A DNA stretch of 64,000 bases from Streptomyces sp. MMG1121 (GCF_001280015.1 NZ_LGDV01000186.1:124001-188000), one strand, 5' to 3'. Positions 43,605 to 52,509 are shown, counted from the first letter of the stretch. A program made the numbers and translations. The notes: generated by a model not told the origin, from the sequence alone.

Positions 43605-45061
43605 GCCGTGTCCTCCGCGTCCTCGTCGGGTGTCTCGGCGGTCAGCGGAAGCAGCACCTGGAAACGGGTGTCGCCCGGCACCGACTCCACGCGCAGCGTG
43701 CCGTGGTGCTTGTTGACGACGATCCGCCAGGAGATGTCCAGGCCCAGCCCGGTGCCCTCGCCGACCGGTTTCGTGGTGAAGAACGGGTCGAAAATACGGT
43801 CCTTGATCTCGGGCGGGACACCGGGCCCGGTGTCCCGGAACTCCACCAGCAGCCGCTCGTGGTCGAGCGCGGTCCGCACGGTCAGCGTGCCCGTGCCGCC
43901 GGCGCCGTTGATGGCGGAGACCGCGTTGTCGATCAGGTTGGTCCACACCTGGTTCAGCTCCGCCGGATAGGCGGGCACCGGCGGAAGCGTACGGTCGTAC
44001 TCCTTGACGACCTCCATGCCCTGGCCGATCTTTCCGGAGAGCATCAGCAGGGTGCTGTCGAGGAGTTCGTGCACGTCGACCACCCGGTAGGGCGCCCGGT
44101 CCAGCTGCGAGTACTGCTTGGCCGCGTCGACGAGATGCGAGATCCGGGTGGTGGAGTCCTCGATCTCGCACATCAACAGCTCGGTCTCGATGGTGTAGTT
44201 GAGCCAGCCGACCGCCCCGGCGAGGATCTCCTCGTCCACGGCCGCCGCGACCTGCTCCAGCCAGTCCACGTCGAGCCCGCCCTGCACGAAGGTCGGCGCG
44301 AGCTGCCAGCCGTAGTCGATGCCGTGGTCCGCGAGCCAGTCGGTGAGCAGGTCCTCCCGGTCGGTGGCCTCCAGCGGGCTGAGCACCGGGGCCTTCGCGA
44401 CCCGTTCGGCGGTGCGCTCCTGGATCTCGATCAGGCTCGCCAACTGGTCGCGGGAGAAGGGGCCTTCGGCGATCACGGCCAGCTTGTGGCGCATCTTCGC
44501 GATCCGTTCGCGCAGCGTGGCCGTGGCCCGTACGGCCGCCGCCGCCGGATTGTTCAGCTCGTGCGTGAGCCCCGCCGACAGCGAGCCGAGCGCCAGCAGC
44601 CGCTCGCGCTGCCCGACGGCCGCCTGGGTGCTCTTCGACCCGAAGAACAGCCCCTCCAGCAGATGCACGGCCATCGGGAACCACTCGGTCATCATGTCCG
44701 CGAAGACGTCCGCCGGCAGCACGAAGAACCGCGTCGGCTCCGTCACCCGCATCGAGTTGTTGTAGACCTGCCGTAGCCGGTCGCCGAGGTAGGCCTGCAT
44801 CGCGCCCGCGTACACCCCGGGCTGCGCGGTGCGCGTGACCTCCACGTCGTCGCCGGCGACCCGGCGGGAGAGCACCACCGTGCCCTCGATCATCACGAAG
44901 AAGCAGGTGGCGCAGTCGCCCTCGGTGTACACCGGGCCGGGCTCGAACAGTTCCACGCGCCCCTGGCTGCACAGCCGCCCGAGCTGCTCGGGGCCGAGCT
45001 TCTCGAAGAGGAACAGCGAGCCGATCTCCTTGGGGCTGCACGGCATGATCCGACCGCTCAT
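43601..45061 (-). CDS. Soluble histidine kinase with N-terminal cNMP-binding-fold sensor
   Basis: A 486-aa kinase with no membrane helix. Residues about 15-135 are a Crp-like cyclic-nucleotide-binding fold (LFLFEKLGPEQLGRLC, PGPVYTEGDCATCFFVMIEG) containing Cys8, Cys31, Cys50 and Cys53, the last two a CxxC. The dimerisation/phosphoacceptor box is LSAGLTHELNNPAAAAV with His167. The GHKL ATPase follows (VWTNLIDNAVSAI, DTGPGVPPEIKDRIFDPFF, GTGLGLDI). ATG 45061 overlaps the previous stop and its own stop overlaps the zinc-finger start, both as ATGA. The nearest partner is the receiver-flavoprotein encoded upstream. Confidence 0.92.
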   Translation of the reverse strand: MSGRIMPCSPKEIGSLFLFEKLGPEQLGRLCSQGRVELFEPGPVYTEGDCATCFFVMIEGTVVLSRRVAGDDVEVTRTAQPGVYAGAMQAYLGDRLRQVYNNSMRVTEPTRFFVLPADVFADMMTEWFPMAVHLLEGLFFGSKSTQAAVGQRERLLALGSLSAGLTHELNNPAAAAVRATATLRERIAKMRHKLAVIAEGPFSRDQLASLIEIQERTAERVAKAPVLSPLEATDREDLLTDWLADHGIDYGWQLAPTFVQGGLDVDWLEQVAAAVDEEILAGAVGWLNYTIETELLMCEIEDSTTRISHLVDAAKQYSQLDRAPYRVVDVHELLDSTLLMLSGKIGQGMEVVKEYDRTLPPVPAYPAELNQVWTNLIDNAVSAINGAGGTGTLTVRTALDHERLLVEFRDTGPGVPPEIKDRIFDPFFTTKPVGEGTGLGLDISWRIVVNKHHGTLRVESVPGDTRFQVLLPLTAETPDEDAEDTA

Positions 45062-46734
45062 GACTGCTCCAGATACCGATGGACGAGCATCACGGCCATG
45101 GCTCCCTCTCCGACGGCGGACGCGACCCGCTTGGCGGACTCGGCGCGTGCGTCGCCCGCCACGAACACGCCCGGGACGCTGGTCTCCAGGTGGTACGGCG
45201 GCCGGTCCAGCTCCCAGCCGGCCGGCGGGCGTCCGTCGGCGGTCAGGTCGGGTCCGGCCAGGATGAAGCCGCGCTCGTCGCGCAGCACCGCGTCGCCCAG
45301 CCAGTCGGTCAGCGGGGCGGCTCCGATGAACACGAACATCCACTGGGCGTCGACCTGTTCGCTCTCGCCGGTCACCGAGTGCCGCAGGGTCAGCTGCTCC
45401 AGGTGGCCCGAGCCGTGCGCCGCGTGCACGACCGTGTGCGCGCGCACCGAGATGTTCGGTGCCTCGGCGATCTGCTGGATCAGATAGTGCGACATCGACG
45501 CCGACAGGTCCGGGCCGCGCACCAGCAGCGTCACCGACTTCGCGCCCCGGGACAGGTACATCGCAGCCTGGCCCGCCGAGTTGGCGCCGCCGACGATGTA
45601 CACGTCCTGCCCCTGGCAGGCGGCCGCCTCGGTCAGCGCCGAGCCGTAGAACACGCCGCAGCCGGTCAGATCGGTGCAGCCCTCGGCCGTCAGCTGCCGG
45701 TACTGCACGCCGGTCGCGAGGATCACGCTGTGCGCGGCGATCGCCGTGCCGTCCGCGAACCGTACGACGCGGGCGGCACCGTTGACCTCCAGCCCGGTCA
45801 CCTCCCGCGCGGTCAGGATCTCGGCGCCGAACCTGGCCGCCTGCCGCCGCGCCCGCTCGGTGAGCTGGGCGCCCGAGACACCGTCGGGGAAGCCCAGGTA
45901 GTTCTCGATCCGGGAGCTCTGCCCCGCCTGCCCGCCGGTCGCCGACCGCTCGACGAGCACGGTCCGCAGCCCTTCCGAGGCCCCGTACACGGCGGCACCG
46001 AGCCCGGCGGGCCCGCCGCCGATCACGACGAGGTCGTAGAAGTCGGCCGTGGGCGTCGTGGCGAGCCCCACCCGGGCCGCCAGCTCCGGCGCCTCCGGCT
46101 CCACCAGGGCCGTGCCGTCCGGGGTGATCACCAGCGGCAGCCGCTGCCCGTCCTGTCCGGCGGCGGCCAGCAGCCGCCGTCCCTCCGGCTCGTCCACCGA
46201 GTACCAGCGGTACGGCACCTGGTTGCGGGCCAGGAACTCGCGCACGTCCGAGGAACGCGCCGACCACCGGTGCCCGACCACCTTGGTGCTGGGCACGGGC
46301 CGGTAGTCGCTGGTGCGCCACGCCTGGAGCAGATCGTCCAGGACCGGATAGAGCTTCTCCTCCGGCGGATCCCAGGGCTTGAGCAGATAGTGGTCGAGAT
46401 CGACCACGTTGATCGCGTCGATCGCCGCGCTGGTGTCCGCGTACGCGGTCAGCAGCACCCGCCGCGCCCCCGGGTAGACGTCGAGCGCCTGCTCCAGGAA
46501 CTCGATGCCGTTCATCTGCGGCATGCGGTAGTCGGCCAGGATCACCGCCACCAGGTCGCCGCGCAGCTTCAGCTCGCGCAGTGCCTCCAGCGCCGACTGG
46601 CCGGACTCCGCGCGCACGATCCGGTACGACTCGCCGTAGCGCCGCCGCAGATCGCGGGCGACGGCGCGGGACACTCCCGGGTCGTCGTCCACGGTCAGGA
46701 TGACGGTCCGCGCTGCTTCGGCGGCCTGTGCCAT
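45058..46734 (-). CDS. Response regulator fused to thioredoxin-reductase-like flavoprotein
   Basis: A 558-aa fusion. Residues 1-130 are a receiver domain (acidic DDD at 16-18, phospho-Asp68 in ILADYRMPQMNG, Lys119 in LLKPWD). Residues about 145-215 have a glutaredoxin-like pattern (KVVGHRWSARSSDVREFLAR ... LPLVITPDG). Residues 233-558 are a TrxB-type FAD/NADPH enzyme (GGGPAGLGAA, VGGANSAGQAA, GVFVAGDARA). Where TrxB has its CATC active site, this protein reads GCGVFYGSALTEAA, so the redox disulfide is missing; the Grx-like part also lacks CxxC. It lacks a DNA-binding domain. It is first in a three-gene operon with ATGA overlaps. Confidence 0.92.
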   Translation of the reverse strand: MAQAAEAARTVILTVDDDPGVSRAVARDLRRRYGESYRIVRAESGQSALEALRELKLRGDLVAVILADYRMPQMNGIEFLEQALDVYPGARRVLLTAYADTSAAIDAINVVDLDHYLLKPWDPPEEKLYPVLDDLLQAWRTSDYRPVPSTKVVGHRWSARSSDVREFLARNQVPYRWYSVDEPEGRRLLAAAGQDGQRLPLVITPDGTALVEPEAPELAARVGLATTPTADFYDLVVIGGGPAGLGAAVYGASEGLRTVLVERSATGGQAGQSSRIENYLGFPDGVSGAQLTERARRQAARFGAEILTAREVTGLEVNGAARVVRFADGTAIAAHSVILATGVQYRQLTAEGCTDLTGCGVFYGSALTEAAACQGQDVYIVGGANSAGQAAMYLSRGAKSVTLLVRGPDLSASMSHYLIQQIAEAPNISVRAHTVVHAAHGSGHLEQLTLRHSVTGESEQVDAQWMFVFIGAAPLTDWLGDAVLRDERGFILAGPDLTADGRPPAGWELDRPPYHLETSVPGVFVAGDARAESAKRVASAVGEGAMAVMLVHRYLEQS

Positions 46735-46963
46735 ACGTCTCCCACCCCGGGTGTCGGATCACCTGGCCCGGCGTCGTGCAGACCACCGCACCGGTTCGCA
46801 CCCCATCGTATGTTCGATCGCCCCGCTTCGCCCCGGGATCCGGCGGGGACCGCGATCAGCGGGCCTGCCGGCGCCTCGTGCCGTGGTGCCGGTCGGCGTG
46901 CGCGGGGCGTCCGCGAGATGATCGTTCCCGCGAAACGCGCCGCGACGACGAGGAGGCCCAGGC

Positions 46964-47830
46964 ATGACACGCCCGATCACGGCAGGAGTGGACGGTTCGC
47001 GGGAGAGCCTGGCCGCGCTGGAGTGGGCCGCCCGGGAGGCCGTACGCCGGGGGCTGCCGCTGCGCGTGGTGCACGCGTGGCGCTATGCCGAGCAGCTCGC
47101 CACGGCCGACCGCGCCACCCAGCACGGGTGGGTCACGGACGGTGTGACGCAGGCCGTGCGGGCCGTCACCGAGCGGCACCCGCGGCTCGCCACGACCGTC
47201 GATGTCGTGGAGGGCACGTCCGTGCACGCGCTGGTCCGGGCGGCGGCGGAGGCCGAGATGCTGGTGCTGGGCTCGCGCGGGCACGGCACGGTCGTCGGGT
47301 TCCTGCTCGGTTCGGTCGGCCAGCAGGTGATCGCCGGGGCCGCCCGGCCGGTGGTCCTGGTGCGCGCCGGGGACCGGCCGACCGCGGAGGTGGCCGGACG
47401 GGACGTCGTGGTCGGCCAGCACGGCGATGCCGAGGACAGCGCGGCCGCGCTGCGCTTCGCGTTCGAGACGGCGGCGGCACGCGGCGCGACCGTCCGGGCC
47501 GTCAGGGCGTGGACGCTGCCGCCGGTCTTCGCCTACAGCCCCGGTTCGCTCAAGCTCCTCGACGACGCGGGCGGCCTGGAGCCGTACGAGAAGCAGGCGC
47601 TGAGCGAGGCGCTCGGGCCGTGGCGGGAACGGTTCCCGGACGTGCCGGTGGCCGAACAGGTCGAGCTGGGCAGCGCGGGCCAGGTGCTGCTGTCGGTGGC
47701 CGGCCGGGCCCAGCTGATGGTCGTCGGGCGCCGCGCGCACCGTACGGCCGTGGGCGCCCGGATCGGCTCGGTGGCGCACGGGGTGCTGCACCACGCCGAG
47801 TGCCCGGTCGCCGTGGTCCCGCACGGGTGA
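46964..47830 (+). CDS. Tandem universal stress protein
   Basis: A 288-aa protein with two Usp domains (about 4-137 and 147-287). Both end in the ATP-binding pattern: GSRGHGTVVGFLLGSVGQQV in the first and VGRRAHRTAVGARIGSVAHG in the second. Tandem Usp proteins bind ATP and accumulate under hypoxia or stasis in actinobacteria. ATG 46964 follows GAGGAGG at a rather long distance and a closer CCCAGGC. Divergent from the receiver-flavoprotein operon with about 230 bp between, which could link the two in redox or hypoxia response (inference). Confidence 0.92.
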   Translation: MTRPITAGVDGSRESLAALEWAAREAVRRGLPLRVVHAWRYAEQLATADRATQHGWVTDGVTQAVRAVTERHPRLATTVDVVEGTSVHALVRAAAEAEMLVLGSRGHGTVVGFLLGSVGQQVIAGAARPVVLVRAGDRPTAEVAGRDVVVGQHGDAEDSAAALRFAFETAAARGATVRAVRAWTLPPVFAYSPGSLKLLDDAGGLEPYEKQALSEALGPWRERFPDVPVAEQVELGSAGQVLLSVAGRAQLMVVGRRAHRTAVGARIGSVAHGVLHHAECPVAVVPHG

Positions 47831-48260
47831 GCCACGGACCCGGCTGCGCGACGGGTGACGGTGACCACGACCACGACCACGAGCTCGCCCGGCGCCCGTC
47901 CGCGCCGGCCGGACGGCGCGGCACGCATCCGGGGCGGGGCGCACGGGGCGAGGAGCCGTGCCGTCACGGCGACGGCACGGACCAGCAGCTGCGGGTCCCG
48001 CCCGGCCGCGCGGCCGCGCACGCCCTCAGCGGCGTGGCGCGGACGCCGACCGCCGTCAACGGCGTGCGGACGAACGGGTCCTGGCCGGGCAGGCGAGTGA
48101 CCGTGACGCCCTGCGCGGGGTGGCCGGGCGCGGTGCGGGTGAGCCGCTCTCCGAGGGCCGCGTTCCAGACCCCGGCCCATGCCGCGAGCGCGGGGTGCTC
48201 GGGGTCCGTGGCGCTGAGCCGTCAGGCCATGACACGCACCCCAAGGCGCCGTGCGGGAGT
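47831..48260. other. Gene-poor gap holding a decayed reading frame
   Basis: 430 bp between the Usp gene and the MBL hydrolase. The only gene-like content is the minus-strand fragment at 47964-48221. The part next to Usp has a short GACCAC repeat (about 47860-47880). No clear terminator was found. Confidence 0.5.
47964..48221 (-). pseudogene. Decayed protein-coding fragment, about 85 codons
   Basis: On the minus strand a frame without stops runs from 48221 to the TGA at 47964. Nearly every codon ends in G or C and the sequence is protein-like (LSATDPEHPALAAWAGVWNA, LTRTAPGHPAQGVTVTRLPG). It has no start: the nearest ATG (48230) is followed two codons later by TGA. I do not recognise the family. 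A degraded gene with a nonsense or frameshift mutation explains this best. A real gene starting at an unusual codon is the alternative. Confidence 0.4.
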
Positions 48261-49007
48261 CTAGGAGGCCCTCTCCTCGGCCTGTTCGGCCGCCGCGCGC
48301 ATCGGCCCCCGGTGCAGCGGCCCGTGCCCGGGCAGCAGGACGTCGCCCTCCAGCGAGCCGATCACCTTCAGGGAGGCGATCGCCCCGGCGCGGTCGTGGT
48401 GGAAGAAGTCGGTCAGCAGCTGCGGGCCCTCGACCCGCGAGATCGCGTGCCCGCTGACCAGCGCGTCACCGGAGATGACGATCCCCGCGTCGGGCAGGTG
48501 GTAGACGCAGTGTCCGTCGGTGTGGCCGGGGGTGTGCACGGGCACGGGACGGCCGGGCAGGTCCAGCGGGCCGTCGGCCGGGAACGGCTCGGGAGCGGTG
48601 ACGGGGTGTTGTTCGGTGCCGCCGACCTTGACGGTGTGCACCGCCCACGACAGCACGCCGGGGCGCCAGATGTTGCGCAGCACGTCGCCGACGGTGGCCT
48701 GCTGCAGGAACTCCCGCCGCGCGTGGCCGACTTCGGCGGGATGCAGATAGACCGGGACGCCGTAGGTGGCGCGCAGGTGCTCGGCCGAGCCCAGATGGTC
48801 GTTGTGCGCGTGGGTGATCAGCACGGCCGCGACCGCCTCGGGCGAGCTGCCCACCGCCGCGAGGGACTCCAGGACGCCCTGCCGGTCCCCGGGGTAGCCG
48901 GTGTCGACGAGGGTGACGGCGTCCCCGTCCTTGAGGATCACCCAGTTGACGTTGTTGCCGTGCACCAGATAGGTGCCGTCGGCTACTTGGTGTACCTCTG
49001 CCCGCAT
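48261..49007 (-). CDS. MBL-fold metallo-hydrolase
   Basis: A 248-aa metallo-beta-lactamase-fold protein. The zinc ligands are in THAHNDHLG (HxHxDH), HTPGHTDG, SGDALVSG and LPGHGPLHRG. It resembles glyoxalase II/quorum-lactonase-type hydrolases with a broad active site; no substrate can be assigned. No signal peptide. ATG 49007 has GGGGAG just upstream; the open frame to 49076 is ignored. The neighbouring AlkB gene is in the same direction with 85 bases between. Confidence 0.88.
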   Translation of the reverse strand: MRAEVHQVADGTYLVHGNNVNWVILKDGDAVTLVDTGYPGDRQGVLESLAAVGSSPEAVAAVLITHAHNDHLGSAEHLRATYGVPVYLHPAEVGHARREFLQQATVGDVLRNIWRPGVLSWAVHTVKVGGTEQHPVTAPEPFPADGPLDLPGRPVPVHTPGHTDGHCVYHLPDAGIVISGDALVSGHAISRVEGPQLLTDFFHHDRAGAIASLKVIGSLEGDVLLPGHGPLHRGPMRAAAEQAEERAS

Positions 49008-49092
49008 GGTCTCCCCACCCCGGTTGTCGCTGTTCGTCGCGGGACAGCCAACCAGATCGGGCGCCGTCCCGCGCACCGGGGTGCCGCACGGA

Positions 49093-49722
49093 TCACTGCA
49101 CGCCGTGCGGCCGGAACTGGACGCTGATGCGCGGTCCCGCGGCCCGCGCGGTCTTCGGTACGCAGTGCTCCCAGGTGCGCTGGCAGGAGCCGCCCATCAC
49201 GATCAGGTCGCCGTGCCCGAGCGGGCGCCGTACCGTCGCGCCGCCTCCTTCGGCCGGGCGCAGCAGCAGGTCCCGGGGCGCGCCCACGGAGAGGATCGCC
49301 ACCATGGTGTCCTCGCGGGCGCCCCGCCCGATCCGGTCGCCGTGCCAGGCCACACTGTCCCGGCCGTCGCGGTAGAAGCACAGCCCGGCGGTCGTGAACG
49401 GCTCGCCCAGTTCCCCGGCGTAGTGCCGGGACAGGGCGTCGCGCGCCTCGTCCAGCACCGGATGGGGGAGCGGGTCGGCGGCCGCGTAGAAGGCCAGCAG
49501 GCGTGGTACGGCCACCACGTTGTCGTACATCCTGCGGCGCTCGGCCCGCCACGGCACATCCGCCGCCAGTCGCTCGAACAGGGCGTCGGCCCCGTTCAGC
49601 CAGCCCGGCAGCACGTCGATCCAGGCGCCGGCTCCCAGCCCGGTCCGGCGCAGCCCGTCGAGCGGGCCGAGCCGCAGCTCGTCGGTCTGGTCGAACAGGG
49701 AGCCCTGGAGGTGCGTGGACAT
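49093..49722 (-). CDS. alkB: AlkB-type Fe(II)/2-oxoglutarate dioxygenase
   Basis: A 209-aa alkylation-repair dioxygenase, oxidatively removing methyl groups from DNA or RNA bases. The iron ligands are His and Asp in AWHGDRIG and His in TWEHCVPK; the 2-oxoglutarate-binding Arg is in ISVQFRPHG. The N-terminus SLFDQTDELRLGPL is typical of Streptomyces AlkB. ATG 49722 gives this terminus; the open frame to 49854 is not coding. Divergent from a TetR gene. Confidence 0.9.
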   Translation of the reverse strand: MSTHLQGSLFDQTDELRLGPLDGLRRTGLGAGAWIDVLPGWLNGADALFERLAADVPWRAERRRMYDNVVAVPRLLAFYAAADPLPHPVLDEARDALSRHYAGELGEPFTTAGLCFYRDGRDSVAWHGDRIGRGAREDTMVAILSVGAPRDLLLRPAEGGGATVRRPLGHGDLIVMGGSCQRTWEHCVPKTARAAGPRISVQFRPHGVQ

Positions 49723-49782
49723 GGGTCCAGCGTACTCCTTAATCGAAAATGTGTTCCAAAGCGAAAGAAGGGCGGGGACTTT

Positions 49783-49816
49783 CGATGCATCGATGTATCG
49801 GATACATTCGCGTATC
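49783..49816. promoter_or_regulatory. Palindromes before TetR / FAD dehydrogenase operon
   Basis: CGATGCATCG (49783-49792) is a perfect palindrome. TGTATC-G-GATACA (49794-49806) is a second. GATAC at 49801-49805 also pairs with GTATC at 49812-49816. Together they form clustered GTATC/GATAC half-sites 26-60 bases before the TetR ATG, consistent with autoregulation. Confidence 0.5.
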
Positions 49817-49841
49817 CGACGAGGGCGGAGGACCGGTGCCG

Positions 49842-50468
49842 ATGAGCGAGACACCCAGGCGCGTCACCCGGCGCCGGGTCGCCACCCGGGCCCGGCTGCT
49901 CGACGCCGCGTTCCAGGTGTTCGCCGCCAAGGGCTTCGGCCGCGTCTCCATCGAGGAGATCTGCGAGGCCGCCGGCTACAGCCGCGGCGCCTTCTACTCC
50001 AACTTCGCCACCCTGGACGAGCTGTTCTTCGCGCTCTACCAGGAACGCGCCGACCTCATCGCCGACCAGGTCGCCGACGCCCTCGCCCAGGACGGCCCGG
50101 ATCTCGACGTGCCGGCCTCCGTGGACCGGGTCACCGAGGTACTGCTGCTCGACGTGGACTGGCTGCTGGTCAAGACCGACTTCCTGGTGCACGCCGCCCG
50201 CGACCCGGCCGTCGCCCGGGCCCTCCTCGACCACCGGGCCCGGCTCCGGGAGGCCGTCGCGGACCGGCTCTTGCGGGCCCGCGGCCACACCGCGCTGCCC
50301 GCCGTACTCCGCGACGTGGACGGCGCCGCGCACGCCGTGGTCGCCGCGTACGACGGGGTCACCACCCAACTACTGCTGGACAAGGACGTCGAGGCCGCGC
50401 GGGCCTGGCTGAAACAGCTGCTCACCGCGCTGCTCACCGACGCCAGCACTTCCCCATCGAGCATCTGA
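49842..50468 (+). CDS. TetR-family transcriptional regulator
   Basis: A 208-aa regulator. The N-terminal HTH is ARLLDAAFQVFAAKGFGRVS followed by IEEICEAAGYSRGAFYSNFA, a classical TetR recognition helix. The C-terminal half is helical. GGAGG lies ten bases before ATG 49842 (GTG 49836 is an alternative in the same frame). The FAD dehydrogenase gene starts 17 bases after the stop and is the most probable target, together with its own promoter, where palindromes are seen. Confidence 0.9.
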   Translation: MSETPRRVTRRRVATRARLLDAAFQVFAAKGFGRVSIEEICEAAGYSRGAFYSNFATLDELFFALYQERADLIADQVADALAQDGPDLDVPASVDRVTEVLLLDVDWLLVKTDFLVHAARDPAVARALLDHRARLREAVADRLLRARGHTALPAVLRDVDGAAHAVVAAYDGVTTQLLLDKDVEAARAWLKQLLTALLTDASTSPSSI

Positions 50469-50485
50469 GGAAGGAACCGGACGCC

Positions 50486-52159
50486 ATGGACGCGGACGTC
50501 ATCGTCGTCGGAGCGGGCCTCGCCGGCCTGGTCGCGGCGCACGAACTCACCAGCCGGGGACGCAGGGTGGCCCTGGTCGACCAGGAGAACGCCGCCAACC
50601 TCGGCGGCCAGGCGTTCTGGTCCTTCGGCGGGCTGTTCCTCGTCGACTCCCCGGAGCAGCGCCGCCTCGGCATCAAGGACTCCTTCGACCTCGCCTGGAA
50701 CGACTGGCAGGGCAGCGCGCGGTTCGACCGGCTCGACGACGAGGACACCTGGGCGGTGCGCTGGGCCCGCGCCTACGTCGAGTTCGCGGCCGGCGAGAAG
50801 CGGTCCTGGCTGGAAGGCCACGGCATCACGCTGCTGCCGACCGTCGGCTGGGCCGAACGCGGCGACCTGCGGGCGCACGGGCACGGCAACTCCGTACCCC
50901 GCTTCCACATCGCCTGGGGCACCGGAACCGGGGTGGTCGAGCCCTTCGTGAAGTACGCCCGCCAGGCCGCCCGCGACGGACTGCTGACCTTCTACCACCG
51001 CCACCGGGTGGACGAGCTGGTCATCGAGGACGGCACGGCCCGAGGTGTGCGCGGCACGGTCCTCGCCGAGGATCTCTCGCCGCGCGGTGTCGCCTCCCAC
51101 CGCGACCGGGCCGGCGACTTCGCCCTCACCGCCCAGGCGGTCGTCGTCACCAGCGGCGGCATCGGCGCCGACCACGACATCGTGCGCCGCTACTGGCCCG
51201 AGCGGCTCGGCACACCCCCCGCCGAGATGGTCACCGGCGTCCCCGCCTACGTCGACGGCCGCATGCTCGACATCAGCGCCGGGGCGGGCGTACGCCTCGT
51301 CAACCGGGACCGCATGTGGCACTACACGGAAGGCCTGCAGAACTGGGACCCGGTCTGGCCCGGTCACGGCATCCGCATCCTGCCCGGCCCGTCCTCCGTC
51401 TGGCTGGACGCCCTCGGCCGCCGGCTGCCCGACCCCTGCCTGCCGGGCTACGACACCCTCAGCACCCTGGAATACCTGCGCACCACCGAGGACATCGCCG
51501 GATACGACCACTCGTGGTTCATCCTCACCCGGAAGATCATCGAGAAGGAGTTCGCGCTCTCCGGCTCCGAGCAGAACCCCGACATCACCGCCAAGGACCG
51601 GGGGGCCGTGCTGCGCGACCGGCTGCTCGGCAAGGGCGCGCCCGCACCGGTGCAGGCCTTCCTCGACAAGGGCGCGGACTTCGTGACCGCGGGCAGCCTG
51701 GAGCAACTGGTCGGCAAGATGAACGCCCTGACCGGCAAGCCGCTGCTCGACGCGGCCGAGGTGCGCCGCCAGATCGAGGCCCGCGATCTGCAGCTGGCCA
51801 ACCCCTACAGCAAGGACTCCCAGGTCCAGGGCATCCGCAACGCCCGCCGCTACATCGGCGACCGTCTCGGCCGGGTCGCGGCCCCGCACCGCATCCTCGA
51901 CCCGGCCGCCGGCCCCCTCATCGGCGTCCGGCTGCACGTACTGACCCGCAAGACCCTCGGCGGCATCCAGACCGACCTCGACTCCCGCGCCCTGGCCGCC
52001 GACGGCACCCCGATCGAGGGGCTGTACGCGGCGGGCGAGGTGGCCGGCTTCGGCGGCGGCGGTGTGCACGGCTACAACGCGCTGGAGGGCACGTTCCTCG
52101 GCGGCTGCCTGTTCTCGGGGCGGGCGGCCGGCCGGCACGCGGCCGGGCGGACCGGCTGA
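50486..52159 (+). CDS. FAD-binding dehydrogenase (fumarate reductase/KstD-like)
   Basis: A 557-aa flavoprotein of the succinate-dehydrogenase/3-ketosteroid-dehydrogenase type. The N-terminal FAD motif is VIVVGAGLAGLVAAHELTSR with DQENAANLGGQAFWSFGG. The C-terminal FAD motif is GLYAAGEVAGFGGGGVHGYN. Many actinobacteria carry this family as annotated FAD-binding dehydrogenase without a known substrate; steroid or fatty-acid-type substrates are guesses. AAGGAA lies eight bases before ATG 50486. Co-transcribed with TetR. Its stop is two bases from the stop of the convergent DUF488 gene. Confidence 0.88.
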   Translation: MDADVIVVGAGLAGLVAAHELTSRGRRVALVDQENAANLGGQAFWSFGGLFLVDSPEQRRLGIKDSFDLAWNDWQGSARFDRLDDEDTWAVRWARAYVEFAAGEKRSWLEGHGITLLPTVGWAERGDLRAHGHGNSVPRFHIAWGTGTGVVEPFVKYARQAARDGLLTFYHRHRVDELVIEDGTARGVRGTVLAEDLSPRGVASHRDRAGDFALTAQAVVVTSGGIGADHDIVRRYWPERLGTPPAEMVTGVPAYVDGRMLDISAGAGVRLVNRDRMWHYTEGLQNWDPVWPGHGIRILPGPSSVWLDALGRRLPDPCLPGYDTLSTLEYLRTTEDIAGYDHSWFILTRKIIEKEFALSGSEQNPDITAKDRGAVLRDRLLGKGAPAPVQAFLDKGADFVTAGSLEQLVGKMNALTGKPLLDAAEVRRQIEARDLQLANPYSKDSQVQGIRNARRYIGDRLGRVAAPHRILDPAAGPLIGVRLHVLTRKTLGGIQTDLDSRALAADGTPIEGLYAAGEVAGFGGGGVHGYNALEGTFLGGCLFSGRAAGRHAAGRTG

Positions 52160-52161
52160 GG

Positions 52162-52509
52162 TCAGCTCTTCAGCAGGTCCTCCAGCACGTGGGCGTGGCT
52201 CTGCTCCGGCGTCTTGGACGCCGTCAACAGGGTCACGCGGCCCCTGCGGGCCGCCCTGCGCAGGCCGTCGAGCAGCTCGGCGGCCTCAGGGGCGTCCAGT
52301 TCGGCCTCGTAGCGGCGGCGGAACTCCTCGTACGAGCCGCCGCCGTGGAACCACTTGCGCAGCTCCGTCGACGGCGTGAGTCCCTTGGGCCACTCGTCGA
52401 TGTCCGCTTCCTCCTTGGCGATGCCGCGCGGCCACAGCCGGTCGACCAGCACCCGCAGGCCGTCGTCGGGCTCGGGCGGTTCGTAGATCCGGCGCACACG
52501 CACGCTCAC
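52162..52509 (-). CDS. DUF488 family protein
   Basis: A 115-aa small soluble protein. The N-terminus VRVRRIYEPPEPDDGLRVLV, then DRLWPRGI, and the C-terminus RRGRVTLLTASKTPEQSHAH are the conserved blocks of DUF488, whose role is unknown although a nucleotide- or heme-related function has been suggested for some members. ATG 52509. Convergent with the FAD dehydrogenase with a two-base gap and no terminator visible between. Confidence 0.9.
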   Translation of the reverse strand: MSVRVRRIYEPPEPDDGLRVLVDRLWPRGIAKEEADIDEWPKGLTPSTELRKWFHGGGSYEEFRRRYEAELDAPEAAELLDGLRRAARRGRVTLLTASKTPEQSHAHVLEDLLKS

